NCBI GenBank assembly: GCA_902624195.1
Contig: CACNWV010000007.1
Coordinates: 1 to 59,691, forward strand
Direction of reading: 5' to 3'
Origin: an uncultured Pelagibacteraceae bacterium
GTDB lineage: Bacteria > Pseudomonadota > Alphaproteobacteria > Pelagibacterales > Pelagibacteraceae
DNA: 59,691 bases
The notes beneath the pieces are model-generated. The model was not told the origin of the DNA, searched no databases, and worked only from the letters and a program-made list of their open reading frames with translations. Of this stretch, positions 34,724 through 43,253 are shown piece by piece (the first letter of the stretch is position 1; each line of letters begins with the position of its first letter). The translations under genes and the position numbers were made by a program.

Positions 34724-34986
34724 TGCACAAATTTATTAATTTATTAATGCTTGTGATTACAATAGTTTTTATTTTTTTTATTTTGAAATATTATACCTCT
34801 AGTAGAAATACAGATAATAAGATTTATAATAGATCAAATATAGATCAAATAATTAAAGAAAAATCCTTTAATTTACCAATTTTGAAAAATGATACTGATA
34901 ATGTTATTGAGTTTAATAATTCTTTTGAAAATGAAATTAACGAAGGTAAAAAAAGAAGTTTCTGGAATTTGATAAAGATAAAATGA
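34723..34986 (+). CDS. Small single-pass membrane protein between argS and nagZ
   Basis: An 87-residue protein. A membrane helix sits near residues 5-23 (INLLMLVITIVFIFFILKYY), followed by a ~60-residue polar, Asn/Lys-rich segment outside or inside the membrane. In many alphaproteobacteria this slot between argS and nagZ encodes a large SPOR-domain protein with one N-terminal helix; here only the anchor-like part is recognisable and no SPOR domain can be seen. I chose the ATG at 34723, giving a TGATG junction with argS; a GTG at 34720 is possible. Overlaps nagZ by 4 bases. Confidence 0.72.
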   Translation: MHKFINLLMLVITIVFIFFILKYYTSSRNTDNKIYNRSNIDQIIKEKSFNLPILKNDTDNVIEFNNSFENEINEGKKRSFWNLIKIK

Positions 34987-35924
34987 AACGAAAAGCAATA
35001 ATTGTAAGTATAAAGGGAACAAAAATTTCAAAGTTAGAAAAAATACTTTTATCGAAAGAAAAACCTTGGGGAATTATTTTATTTAAAAGAAATCTAAAAT
35101 CTTTTAAACAAATAAAAAGAATGACGTCAGAAATTAGGAAACTGACTAAAAATAAGTCGTTTCCAATTATGATTGACGAAGAGGGGGATACGGTTTCCAG
35201 ATTAAGTAATTTAATAAATCATGATCTTAATGCTCATTTTTTTGGAAAACTATTTGAAATAGATAAAAAATTTTGCATTAAAATTTTAAAAATATATATT
35301 TTTAAATTGGCTAAAATTTTAAAAGACTTAGGTATTAATATTAATACAATACCTGTGTTAGATGTTCTTAGAAACAATACTAATAAAGTTATCGGAAGAA
35401 GAAGCTTCTCAAAAAATAGAAAAATAGTAAAAGAATTAGGAAGATATACCATTAAATATTTACATTTAAATAAAGTTGCAAGTGTTATGAAACATATACC
35501 AGGCCATGGCGCAGCTAGTTTAGATAGTCATAAAAAAATGCCAAAAATAAACTTGAGTATAAAGAAATTAAATCAAATCGACTTTTATCCTTTTAAATTA
35601 AATTCAAAATTTGCTATGACGGCACATATTCTTTATAAAAAAATTGACAATACTTCTGTTGCTACGCACTCGTCCAAAATTATTAAACACATAGTCAGGA
35701 AGCAGATAAAATTTAAAGGTATTCTAATATCAGATGATATTTCAATGAAAGCTCTTAAATATGATTTAATTACAAATGCAAAAAAATCTTTAGAGGCAGG
35801 GTGTAATCTTGTTTTATATTGCTCTGGAAATATTAAAGATAACTTTAAATTGATTAGATCTATGCCATTAATCGATGATTTTACCTTAAAAAAAACTTCA
35901 GAATTTTACAAATTTTTAAGGTAA
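34983..35924 (+). CDS. nagZ: Beta-N-acetylhexosaminidase (glycoside hydrolase family 3)
   Basis: Cytoplasmic enzyme of cell-wall recycling that removes N-acetylglucosamine from muropeptides, 313 residues. IDEEGDTVSRL is the conserved sugar-binding start. MKHIPGHGAASLDSHKKMP carries the Asp-Ser-His acid/base loop. LISDDISMKAL carries the nucleophilic aspartate. The protein is Lys-rich but otherwise complete. It overlaps its upstream neighbour by 4 bases and is 8 bases before scpA, the standard alphaproteobacterial order. Confidence 0.92.
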   Translation: MKRKAIIVSIKGTKISKLEKILLSKEKPWGIILFKRNLKSFKQIKRMTSEIRKLTKNKSFPIMIDEEGDTVSRLSNLINHDLNAHFFGKLFEIDKKFCIKILKIYIFKLAKILKDLGININTIPVLDVLRNNTNKVIGRRSFSKNRKIVKELGRYTIKYLHLNKVASVMKHIPGHGAASLDSHKKMPKINLSIKKLNQIDFYPFKLNSKFAMTAHILYKKIDNTSVATHSSKIIKHIVRKQIKFKGILISDDISMKALKYDLITNAKKSLEAGCNLVLYCSGNIKDNFKLIRSMPLIDDFTLKKTSEFYKFLR

Positions 35925-35932
35925 AATTAATA

Positions 35933-36667
35933 ATGGAATCAAAAAAATCAAATCAAATTTCTATAAATATACCAAATTATAGTGGACCATTAGATCTACT
36001 TCTTGATTTAGCCAAAACTCAAAAAGTTGATTTAACTGACATTTCTATAACAAAACTTGCAGATCAATTTCTAGATTTCATTAAAAATCATCAAAATTTA
36101 AATTTAGAAACTGCATCGGAATATTTATTAATGGCAACTTGGTTAGCGTATTTAAAATCTAAATTACTATTACCGGATGAAGATGACGATGATTTTAAAG
36201 CATTAGAGGTTGCAGAAAAGCTTAAACTGCAATTAAAAAAATTGGAATTAATTCGTATTTTATCAGACCAAATGTTAAGAAAAAAAAGATTGGGTGTTCA
36301 CATTTTTACAAGAGGCATGAAGGGGGGAATAAGATCAATAAATACACCTATATATAATGTTTCATTATATGAATTACTTAAAACTTACTCTACAATTCAA
36401 ATGCAGAAAACTTTTCAAAACATAAGCATTCCTAAGTTGCCAGTTTTTACAACTGAGGAAGGAATAAAACAAATTAGAAAAAATTTAGATAAAATTACAA
36501 ATTGGAAAAATTTGATTGAATTAATACCTAAGTATTATTTTGATAAAAAAATGAAAAAGACTGGAATAGCAGGAATATTCGCTGCCAGTTTAGAGTTGAC
36601 AAAAGAAAGGGTTGTTTCAGTTTCACAAAAAAAACTATTCGATGATCTATTAATTAAAAAATTATAG
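35933..36667 (+). CDS. scpA: Segregation and condensation protein A
   Basis: Kleisin subunit of the SMC condensin complex, 244 residues. The N-terminal YSGPLDLLLDLAKTQKVDL and ITKLADQFLDFI are conserved family segments that contact SMC. ASEYLLMATWLAYLKSKLLL is the strongest signature, followed by LPDEDDD. The C-terminal winged helix binds the other SMC head. The scpB start is 2 bases after its stop. Confidence 0.94.
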   Translation: MESKKSNQISINIPNYSGPLDLLLDLAKTQKVDLTDISITKLADQFLDFIKNHQNLNLETASEYLLMATWLAYLKSKLLLPDEDDDDFKALEVAEKLKLQLKKLELIRILSDQMLRKKRLGVHIFTRGMKGGIRSINTPIYNVSLYELLKTYSTIQMQKTFQNISIPKLPVFTTEEGIKQIRKNLDKITNWKNLIELIPKYYFDKKMKKTGIAGIFAASLELTKERVVSVSQKKLFDDLLIKKL

Positions 36668-36668
36668 T

Positions 36669-37355
36669 ATGAAAAATAAAAAAAAGAATAACATAATTGA
36701 TTTTCCTACTTCACCTTCAAAAATTGAAAGACAAGTAGAAGCTATCCTTTTTGCTGCCTCAGAACCACTAGATCTTGAAACGATTGAGAAAAGAATTCAA
36801 ACAACTACAAATTTACAAAAGGTTTTAGAAAATCTTAAATTAACTTACAAAAAAAGAGGAATAAATTTAATTTGTATTAAAAATAAATGGTCTTTTAGAA
36901 CTGCAGAAGATTTATCAAAATTAATGGCTTTACAAAAATCTACTCAAAAGAAATTATCTAAAGCAACTTTAGAAACATTATCAATAATTGTTTATCATCA
37001 GCCGGTTACGAGATCCGAAATTGAGGAAATTAGGGGAGTATCATTTGCTAGTAACACATTAGAAATTTTACTTGAGCTAGAGTGGGTGAGACCATCTGGA
37101 CGAAAAGATGTGCCGGGCAAACCAATACAATATGCAACAACTGAAAATTTTTTAAATCATTTTAATATTCAAAAATTATCTGATTTGCCAACTATAGATG
37201 AATTGGGATCAGCCGGACTAATTGATACATCCAGCATAGATAAATCAATATTTGGAACTGGAAAGTTTTTTAAAGAGCAATCAATATCAGAAAAACAGAA
37301 TATTTATGAAGATATTGATGAAGCGATTAAAAAGGCACCAGAAGAGGAAAAATAA
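36669..37355 (+). CDS. scpB: Segregation and condensation protein B
   Basis: Winged-helix partner of ScpA in the SMC condensin, 228 residues. Conserved segments are QVEAILFAASEPLDLETIEK, LSKATLETLSIIVYHQPVTR and SEIEEIRGVSFASNTLEILL, then the GRKDVPGKPIQYATT loop. The C-terminal ~50 residues form an acidic, less conserved tail. Spacing suggests translational coupling with scpA. Confidence 0.94.
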   Translation: MKNKKKNNIIDFPTSPSKIERQVEAILFAASEPLDLETIEKRIQTTTNLQKVLENLKLTYKKRGINLICIKNKWSFRTAEDLSKLMALQKSTQKKLSKATLETLSIIVYHQPVTRSEIEEIRGVSFASNTLEILLELEWVRPSGRKDVPGKPIQYATTENFLNHFNIQKLSDLPTIDELGSAGLIDTSSIDKSIFGTGKFFKEQSISEKQNIYEDIDEAIKKAPEEEK

Positions 37356-37396
37356 ATATATTAATTTAAGTCTATTTATTGTATATAGTTAATATT

Positions 37397-37594
37397 ATGG
37401 GTATCAGTTTCTGGCAAATAGCAATAGTTGTAGTGCTTGTTGTTTTACTCTTTGGCAGGGGAAAAATATCAAGTTTAATGGGTGATGTAGCGAAAGGTAT
37501 CAAAAGTTTTAAAAAAGGCATGTCAGATGATGTTTCATCAAATAATCAGGACGAACAATCTAAGTCAGATAAATCTGATACTGAAAATAAATAA
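37397..37594 (+). CDS. tatA: Twin-arginine translocase subunit TatA
   Basis: Pore-forming subunit of the Tat exporter for folded proteins, 65 residues. One N-terminal membrane helix ([17 protein letters not shown]) is followed by [20 protein letters not shown], the amphipathic helix with the family FGRGK hinge, and a charged tail. I chose the ATG at 37397 (MGIS); an upstream in-frame start at 37379 adds six residues that do not fit the family. tatB starts 5 bases after the stop. Confidence 0.93.
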   Translation: MGISFWQIAIVVVLVVLLFGRGKISSLMGDVAKGIKSFKKGMSDDVSSNNQDEQSKSDKSDTENK

Positions 37595-37599
37595 TCGAA

Positions 37600-37836
37600 A
37601 TGCCTCAAATTGGATGGTTAGAGATCTTATCAGTAATAGTCATTGCAATATTAATTTTAGGTCCAAAAGAATTTCCAGTTGCTTTAAAAAAAATTGGTAT
37701 TTATATTAAAAAGATTAAAGGCACACTTAATAATCTTCAAAGAGAAGTTTCATCAGTTACCAAAGAAATAGATTTTGAAGAGAACAATAATTTAAAAGAT
37801 AATAAGACAAAAAAAGATATAGATAAAAATGGCTGA
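37600..37836 (+). CDS. tatB: Twin-arginine translocase subunit TatB
   Basis: Receptor-complex subunit of the Tat exporter, 78 residues, shorter than most TatB. The sequence MPQIGWLEILSVIVIAILIL with GPKEFPVALKKIG matches the TatB pattern of a helix then a Gly-Pro hinge. The long C-terminal region of other TatB proteins is much reduced here, ending in a Lys/Asn/Asp-rich tail. It overlaps tatC by 8 bases. Confidence 0.9.
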   Translation: MPQIGWLEILSVIVIAILILGPKEFPVALKKIGIYIKKIKGTLNNLQREVSSVTKEIDFEENNNLKDNKTKKDIDKNG

Positions 37837-38584
37837 TTCAAGTTCATTTACAAGTCATTTTGTAGAGTTACGCGCAAGGCTTTTTCACTCATTAATATTT
37901 ATTTTTGTAGTATTTATTATTTCCTATCTATTCGCTGAGCATATCTATAATTTTTTAGTTGAACCTTATGCGGCTGCTGTCAAGGATGATGGAACTTCGA
38001 GAAGACTTATTTTTACGGCATTACACGAAACATTTATTGTTTATATAAAAGTAGCTTTTTTTACCGCGATTTTCCTTGGGAGCCCAGTCCTATTAATACA
38101 AATATATAAATTTATTGCTCCAGGTCTTTATAAAAATGAAAAAAAAGCAATTCTACCATATTTGATATCTACACCTATACTTTTTTTGCTTGGTGCACTT
38201 CTTGTTTATTATTTAGTAATGCCATTGGCCATTAAATTTTTTTTATCGTTTGAAACTTTAGGAACAAATTCAAGTTTACCCATACAACTTGAAGCCAAAG
38301 TAAATGAGTATCTTTCATTAATAATGAGGCTTATTTTTGCTTTTGGTATAAGTTTTCAATTACCAATTTTACTTAATTTACTAGCTAGAGTGGGAGCCAT
38401 AGACTCAAATTATCTTAGAGATAGAAGAAGATATGTAATTGTAATAATATTCGCCTTAGCAGCGATTTTAACACCTCCTGATCCTATTACACAAGTTGGG
38501 CTGGCAATACCTTTATTATTACTTTATGAGTTATCAATATTTACAGTAAAATTTACTGAAAGAAAAAAAAAAGAAGAAAATTAA
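37829..38584 (+). CDS. tatC: Twin-arginine translocase subunit TatC
   Basis: Six-helix receptor for twin-arginine signal peptides, 251 residues. The conserved N-terminal HFVELRARLFHSL and PYLISTPILFLLGALLVY segments are present. FGISFQLPILLNLLARVGAI and RRYVIVIIFALAAILTPPDP, with QVGLAIPLLLLYE, are family hallmarks. One plausible client in this window is the M48 lipoprotein at 51557-52390. Confidence 0.96.
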   Translation: MADSSSFTSHFVELRARLFHSLIFIFVVFIISYLFAEHIYNFLVEPYAAAVKDDGTSRRLIFTALHETFIVYIKVAFFTAIFLGSPVLLIQIYKFIAPGLYKNEKKAILPYLISTPILFLLGALLVYYLVMPLAIKFFLSFETLGTNSSLPIQLEAKVNEYLSLIMRLIFAFGISFQLPILLNLLARVGAIDSNYLRDRRRYVIVIIFALAAILTPPDPITQVGLAIPLLLLYELSIFTVKFTERKKKEEN

Positions 38585-38587
38585 ATA

Positions 38588-39835
38588 ATGCATAATATTA
38601 AGGAACTAAGAAAAAATTTGGAAGTATTTAGATCTAAACTTTTGCATCGTAACTTTGAATTCAACATATCTGTATTTAAGAAGTTAGATGCCAATAATCG
38701 AGAGTTGATTAGTAAAAAAGAAAAATTAGAACAAGAGAAAAAAATTTTATCTAAAACAAAAGATAAGACAAATTTTGAAAAATCAAAAAATATCTCTTTA
38801 GAAATTGCAAAGGTATCCGATGAACAGCTCATATCTCAAAAAAAATTAAATGATTTTTTGCATATTATACCTAATTTGGCTTTGGAGGATGTTCCCATAG
38901 GTAAAGATGAAAAAACAAATAAAATTATTAATAAATTTGGTGATATAAAAAAATTCTCTTTTAATCCAAAATCTCATGTAGAAATAGGTTTAAAAAGTAA
39001 TAATATAGATTTTGATACATCAATTAAATTATCTGGGTCCAGATTTGTAATTTTAAAAGATAAAATAGCATTATTAGAAAGAGCTTTAATAAATTTTATG
39101 ATGGACACACATACAAATCAGTTTAAGTATACTGAAATTTCACCTCCTCTTATAGTAAATGAAGATGTAATGTTTGGAACTGGTCAACTTCCAAAATTTG
39201 AAACTGATCAATTTGAAATTAAATTTGAGAGTAACAACCAAAGAAAATTTTTGATCCCAACTGCGGAGGTTGTGCTCACTAATTTAGTTAGAAAGAAGTT
39301 GTTAAATAGAAATGAATTACCTTTAAGATTTGTTGCTTCTACGCCTTGTTTCCGAAAAGAGGCAGGTAGTTATGGTAAAGACACAAAAGGAATGATTAGA
39401 CAGCACCAATTCTATAAAGTTGAATTAGTGAGTATAGTTGAGCCAAAAAAATGTAATTTGGAGTTAGACAGAATGCTAAAATGTGCACAAAAAATATTAG
39501 ATGATTTAGAATTGGCATACCAAGTTGTTTTGTTATCTACAGGCGATATGGGCTTTAGTGCTGAAAAAACTTTTGATTTGGAGGTATGGATACCATCTGA
39601 AAATAAGTATAGAGAAATTTCAAGTTGTTCTTCGTGTGGGTCTTTTCAATCAAGAAGAATGGGAGCTAAGTACAAGCACGAAGATACTAATGACTTCGTT
39701 GGAACTTTAAATGGTTCCGGATTAGCAGTTGGGAGACTTTTGATCGCTATTTTAGAAAATTATCAAAACCAAGATGGTTCAGTGACTATTCCTAGAGTTC
39801 TAAAAAAATATATGAATAATTTAGATAAAATTTGA
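38588..39835 (+). CDS. serS: Seryl-tRNA synthetase
   Basis: Class II synthetase charging tRNA-Ser, 415 residues. An N-terminal coiled-coil arm (about 1-100) binds the long variable arm of tRNA-Ser. The catalytic core includes VNEDVMFGTGQLPKF, LIPTAEVVLTNL, the motif 2 region FRKEAGSYGKDTKGMIRQHQ and the motif 3 region NGSGLAVGRLLIAILENYQN. It follows tatC by 3 bases. The Ser-TGA tRNA is encoded elsewhere in this window. Confidence 0.96.
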   Translation: MHNIKELRKNLEVFRSKLLHRNFEFNISVFKKLDANNRELISKKEKLEQEKKILSKTKDKTNFEKSKNISLEIAKVSDEQLISQKKLNDFLHIIPNLALEDVPIGKDEKTNKIINKFGDIKKFSFNPKSHVEIGLKSNNIDFDTSIKLSGSRFVILKDKIALLERALINFMMDTHTNQFKYTEISPPLIVNEDVMFGTGQLPKFETDQFEIKFESNNQRKFLIPTAEVVLTNLVRKKLLNRNELPLRFVASTPCFRKEAGSYGKDTKGMIRQHQFYKVELVSIVEPKKCNLELDRMLKCAQKILDDLELAYQVVLLSTGDMGFSAEKTFDLEVWIPSENKYREISSCSSCGSFQSRRMGAKYKHEDTNDFVGTLNGSGLAVGRLLIAILENYQNQDGSVTIPRVLKKYMNNLDKI

Positions 39836-39881
39836 CAAAATTTAACTTGTTAAATTTATACTTTTATTATAATTGTGTTTC

Positions 39882-40166
39882 ATGAGTGGACAAGGAATAG
39901 CACAGTTTATACCTCTAATTTTAATTTTTGTAATTTTTTACTTTTTCTTAATTAGACCACAACAAAAAAGGGTAAAAGATCATAAGGCTATGGTCGATTC
40001 CCTCAAAAGAGGTGACGAAGTTATAACCTCTGGAGGGATAATAGGTACTGTAGATCGTGTAATGGAAGACGATAGAATAGAAGTTATAATAGGAGAAGGA
40101 ACAAAAGTACAAATTATTAGGTCAACAATAACAAGCTTACTTAAAAAAGAAGAAGTAAAAAAATAA
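39882..40166 (+). CDS. yajC: Preprotein translocase subunit YajC
   Basis: Small accessory subunit of the SecDF complex, 94 residues. One membrane helix (QFIPLILIFVIFYFFLI) is followed by RPQQKRVKDHKAMVDSLKRG and DEVITSGGIIGTV, the signature of the family. I chose the ATG at 39882; a TTG at 39873 is less likely. secD begins 9 bases after the stop. Confidence 0.95.
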   Translation: MSGQGIAQFIPLILIFVIFYFFLIRPQQKRVKDHKAMVDSLKRGDEVITSGGIIGTVDRVMEDDRIEVIIGEGTKVQIIRSTITSLLKKEEVKK

Positions 40167-40175
40167 TTCTTTTTC

Positions 40176-41720
40176 GTGTTAAACTTTTCCAAAATAAATA
40201 TCTTAATAATCTATTTAATATTTTTCTTAATCTCAATTTTTTCACTTTTAAATTTTCAATCAAAAGAGAATCTGATAATAGATAAAAAAGTAAACTTAGG
40301 TTTAGATTTACAAGGGGGATCTTATTTATTATTAGAAATCAATTCAGACTCACTCATTGAAGAAAAAATACAATCAAAAGTTATACCTATAAAGAAATTA
40401 CTTAAAGATAATAATTTAGATTACTCAAATTTCAAAATTAATAGTAAAAACTTATCTTTTCAAGTCCAAGATGTAGACAAGTTTGAATTACTTTTTTTTT
40501 CAAAAAAAGATAATTCTGTTAACCCGTATATAGATATTTATAGATCTTTTGAACTTGATTATAAAAAAGTAGATAAAAATCAGATAGAGGTTTTTTTCTC
40601 AAAATACGGATTATTAACAATCAATAATTCTGCTTTAAAACAATCTATAGAAATCGTAAGACGTAGAATAGATGACGTTGGTACAAAAGAACCCACTATT
40701 TTACAGAGAGGAGAAAAAAGAATTCTAGTTGAACTGCCAGGTCTAAAAGAACCAGAAAGAATAAAAAAATTATTAGGTAAAACTGCACAATTAAATTTCA
40801 GATTAGTAAGTGATAATGCAGAATTCGGAATAGATGAATTAATTTCCGAAAATGGGGAGTCATTAAAAATAAGTAAAAGAATTGTAATGAGTGGTGAAAA
40901 TTTAATAGACGCTCAACCAAGTATCAAAAATCAACGAAATGAACCTACTGTTTCTTTTACATTAGACAGGCTAGGAGCACAAAAATTTGGTAGAGCAACA
41001 ACGGATAACGTTGGAAAAAGATTAGCAATTGTACTTGATGGCAACATAATAAGTGCACCAAGTATCAATGAGCCAATTACTTCTGGTAATGGAGTAATTT
41101 CTGGAAATTTTACATTTCAAGAAGCAACTGATTTAGCTTTATTGTTAAGATCAGGTGCCTTACCAACACCTTTGAATATTGTTGAAGAAAGAACTGTTGG
41201 ACCCGATTTAGGAGAGGACTCAATAAAATCAGGAATTACATCTCTTATAATTGGTTTTATTTTGGTGATAGTCTATATGTTTTATAAATACAAACTTTTT
41301 GGACTGATAGCTAATTTAGCTTTAATAGCAAATTTATTAATGTTGGTTGGTATACTTACAATTCTAGAAGCTACATTGACTTTACCTGGTATCGCTGGAA
41401 TTATACTTACAGTAGGGATGGCTGTAGATGCCAATGTTCTTATTTTTGAGAGAATTAAAGAAGAATTAAAAACAGAAAAATCAGTTTTACATGCTTTTGA
41501 TACAGGGTATTCAAAAGCTAAAATTACAGTTTTGGATGCTAATATTACCACGTTGATAGCAGCGATTATTTTGTTTGCATTTGGATCAGGTCCAGTAAAA
41601 GGATTTTCCATTACATTAGGTATAGGAATAGTTACAACACTTTTTACAGCTTATTTTTTAGCAAGACACTTGACTTCTATGATTATTTTACGGAACAATA
41701 ATAAGGAGATAAATATATAA
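40176..41720 (+). CDS. secD: Protein-export membrane protein SecD
   Basis: Inner-membrane RND-type partner of the Sec translocon that uses the proton gradient to help pull proteins out, 514 residues. The helix near the N-terminus is followed by NLGLDLQGGSYLLLEI, then the periplasmic P1 domain. RSGALPTPLNIVEERTVGPD and TVGMAVDANVLIFERIKEEL are SecD hallmarks, the latter with the key Asp in helix 4. Translation starts at GTG. It abuts secF (the last base of TAA is the A of ATG). Confidence 0.95.
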   Translation: MLNFSKINILIIYLIFFLISIFSLLNFQSKENLIIDKKVNLGLDLQGGSYLLLEINSDSLIEEKIQSKVIPIKKLLKDNNLDYSNFKINSKNLSFQVQDVDKFELLFFSKKDNSVNPYIDIYRSFELDYKKVDKNQIEVFFSKYGLLTINNSALKQSIEIVRRRIDDVGTKEPTILQRGEKRILVELPGLKEPERIKKLLGKTAQLNFRLVSDNAEFGIDELISENGESLKISKRIVMSGENLIDAQPSIKNQRNEPTVSFTLDRLGAQKFGRATTDNVGKRLAIVLDGNIISAPSINEPITSGNGVISGNFTFQEATDLALLLRSGALPTPLNIVEERTVGPDLGEDSIKSGITSLIIGFILVIVYMFYKYKLFGLIANLALIANLLMLVGILTILEATLTLPGIAGIILTVGMAVDANVLIFERIKEELKTEKSVLHAFDTGYSKAKITVLDANITTLIAAIILFAFGSGPVKGFSITLGIGIVTTLFTAYFLARHLTSMIILRNNNKEINI

Positions 41721-42625
41721 TGCTAAAAAATATTAATTTTGTTTCAAAATTTAAAAAAGCAAATATTGCTTCAATCTTAATCTTTTTTTTAAGTCTGATC
41801 TTTATAATCTTTAAGGGGCTAAATTATGGTATTGATTTTAAAGGAGGAACTTTAATCGAAGTAAGAACAGATACTTCCGTTGATGCTTCATCCTTAAGAG
41901 ATACTTTAAATTCAATGGATTTGGGTGACGTTAATGTAAAAAGATTTGGTAAAGAAGGGGACTATTTAATTAAAGTTGAGCAAAAATATAATAATGATAA
42001 CAAACTTATTTTTAAAATTAAGCAAAATTTAACTAATAATCTAAATGCTGACATTGATTTTAGACGAATAGAAAATGTAGGCCCTAAAGTAAGTTCTGAA
42101 TTACTAGAGTCTTCTGTGATAGCTATTTCCCTTGCCCTTGCAGCAATGCTTTTTTATATATGGATTAGATTTGAATGGCAATTCAGTGTAGGCTCAATAG
42201 TTGCGCTATTTCACGATGTAGTAATCACTTTAGGCATCTTTTCAATTTTATCCTTAGAGATAAATTTATCAATAATAGCAGCTGTATTAACTATAGTTGG
42301 TTATTCAATGAATGATACAGTTGTTATTTATGATCGCATTAGAGAGAATTTATTAAAATATACAAAAATTGGTATTAGTGATGTTTCTAATTTGTCAATT
42401 AATGAAACTTTAAGCAGGACATTAATAACGTCAGTGACTACCTTACTAGCTTTAATATCAATTTATGTATTAGGAGGTGAAATTTTAAGAGGCTTTTCTT
42501 TTGCAATGATTTTAGGGGTTATCATAGGGACTTATTCTTCTATCTTTGTAGCCTCACCAATTCTTCAATTTTTAAAAGTTAGCTCTAAAACTTTAGATAA
42601 AGAAGAAGAAAAAATACATCCTTAA
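41720..42625 (+). CDS. secF: Protein-export membrane protein SecF
   Basis: Partner of SecD, 301 residues. The opening has INFVSKFKKANIASI, then GLNYGIDFKGGTLIEVR, the SecF signature. SIVALFHDVVITLGIFS and TIVGYSMNDTVVIYDRIREN carry conserved residues of the proton path. ETLSRTLITSVTTLLALISI follows, before the last two helices. Its end overlaps the convergent membrane protein gene by 4 bases. Confidence 0.95.
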   Translation: MLKNINFVSKFKKANIASILIFFLSLIFIIFKGLNYGIDFKGGTLIEVRTDTSVDASSLRDTLNSMDLGDVNVKRFGKEGDYLIKVEQKYNNDNKLIFKIKQNLTNNLNADIDFRRIENVGPKVSSELLESSVIAISLALAAMLFYIWIRFEWQFSVGSIVALFHDVVITLGIFSILSLEINLSIIAAVLTIVGYSMNDTVVIYDRIRENLLKYTKIGISDVSNLSINETLSRTLITSVTTLLALISIYVLGGEILRGFSFAMILGVIIGTYSSIFVASPILQFLKVSSKTLDKEEEKIHP

Positions 42626-43227
42626 TATAGATTTTGCGCAGCTACCATTGATAGTAGCATTGGAAAAGATAGCAAAGTGTTTGCTCTTGAAAAAAGCATA
42701 GCTGTTTTTGCCGACTTACTTTTTTCTTCAGGCGAGCATTCTATTATTCCTAAAGCCTTTTTTTGATTTGGCCATATAACAAACCATACATTATATGCCA
42801 TTATTACTCCTAGCCACATTCCAATCCCAATCGCAGTACTCTTTGGATTATCACTGCCTATACCTAATGTCATTGCTTCATGCACATATCCTTGCAAATA
42901 CGCTACTATTAAACCTGTAATTATTGTCCCAAGAGCAGCCCATCTAAACCAAAACAGAGCTCTTGGAGCTATAACTTTTCCAATTGCGGGTTTTTGTTCA
43001 TCTGGAATGTTTGGCATTGAAGGAATTTGTATAAAATTAAAATACCATAATAGACCTACCCACATAATTCCTGATAAAACATGTAAGTATCTGAAAAGCC
43101 AACTATAAAAATATCTATTCGATCCTATAATTTCATCACCAAAATAGTGAAGTCCTAATAATAGTAAAATAGCTATTAGAAGTGACATATGGACTGTTTT
43201 AGAGAGCGACTGAAGTATATTAGTCAT
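42622..43227 (-). CDS. PuuD-like integral membrane protein (urate hydroxylase membrane-domain family)
   Basis: A 201-residue membrane protein with about five helices. RYLHVLSGIMWVGLLWYFNF with IQIPSMP and later LFWFRWAALGTIITGLIVAY match the membrane domain of PuuD, reported as a membrane urate hydroxylase. The C-terminal cytochrome c domain of PuuD is absent: there is no CxxCH motif. Conserved histidines in YLHVLSG and near YVHEA could bind heme. No purine genes are nearby, so the true substrate is open. It converges on secF with a 4-base overlap. Confidence 0.75.
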   Translation of the reverse strand: MTNILQSLSKTVHMSLLIAILLLLGLHYFGDEIIGSNRYFYSWLFRYLHVLSGIMWVGLLWYFNFIQIPSMPNIPDEQKPAIGKVIAPRALFWFRWAALGTIITGLIVAYLQGYVHEAMTLGIGSDNPKSTAIGIGMWLGVIMAYNVWFVIWPNQKKALGIIECSPEEKSKSAKTAMLFSRANTLLSFPMLLSMVAAQNLY

Positions 43228-43253
43228 GATTCTTTATAGCATAAATTATATCA

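Noticed and set aside
41282-41611. 109-residue minus-strand frame inside secD
   Set aside because: Complement of the well-conserved SecD membrane region; no signals of its own.
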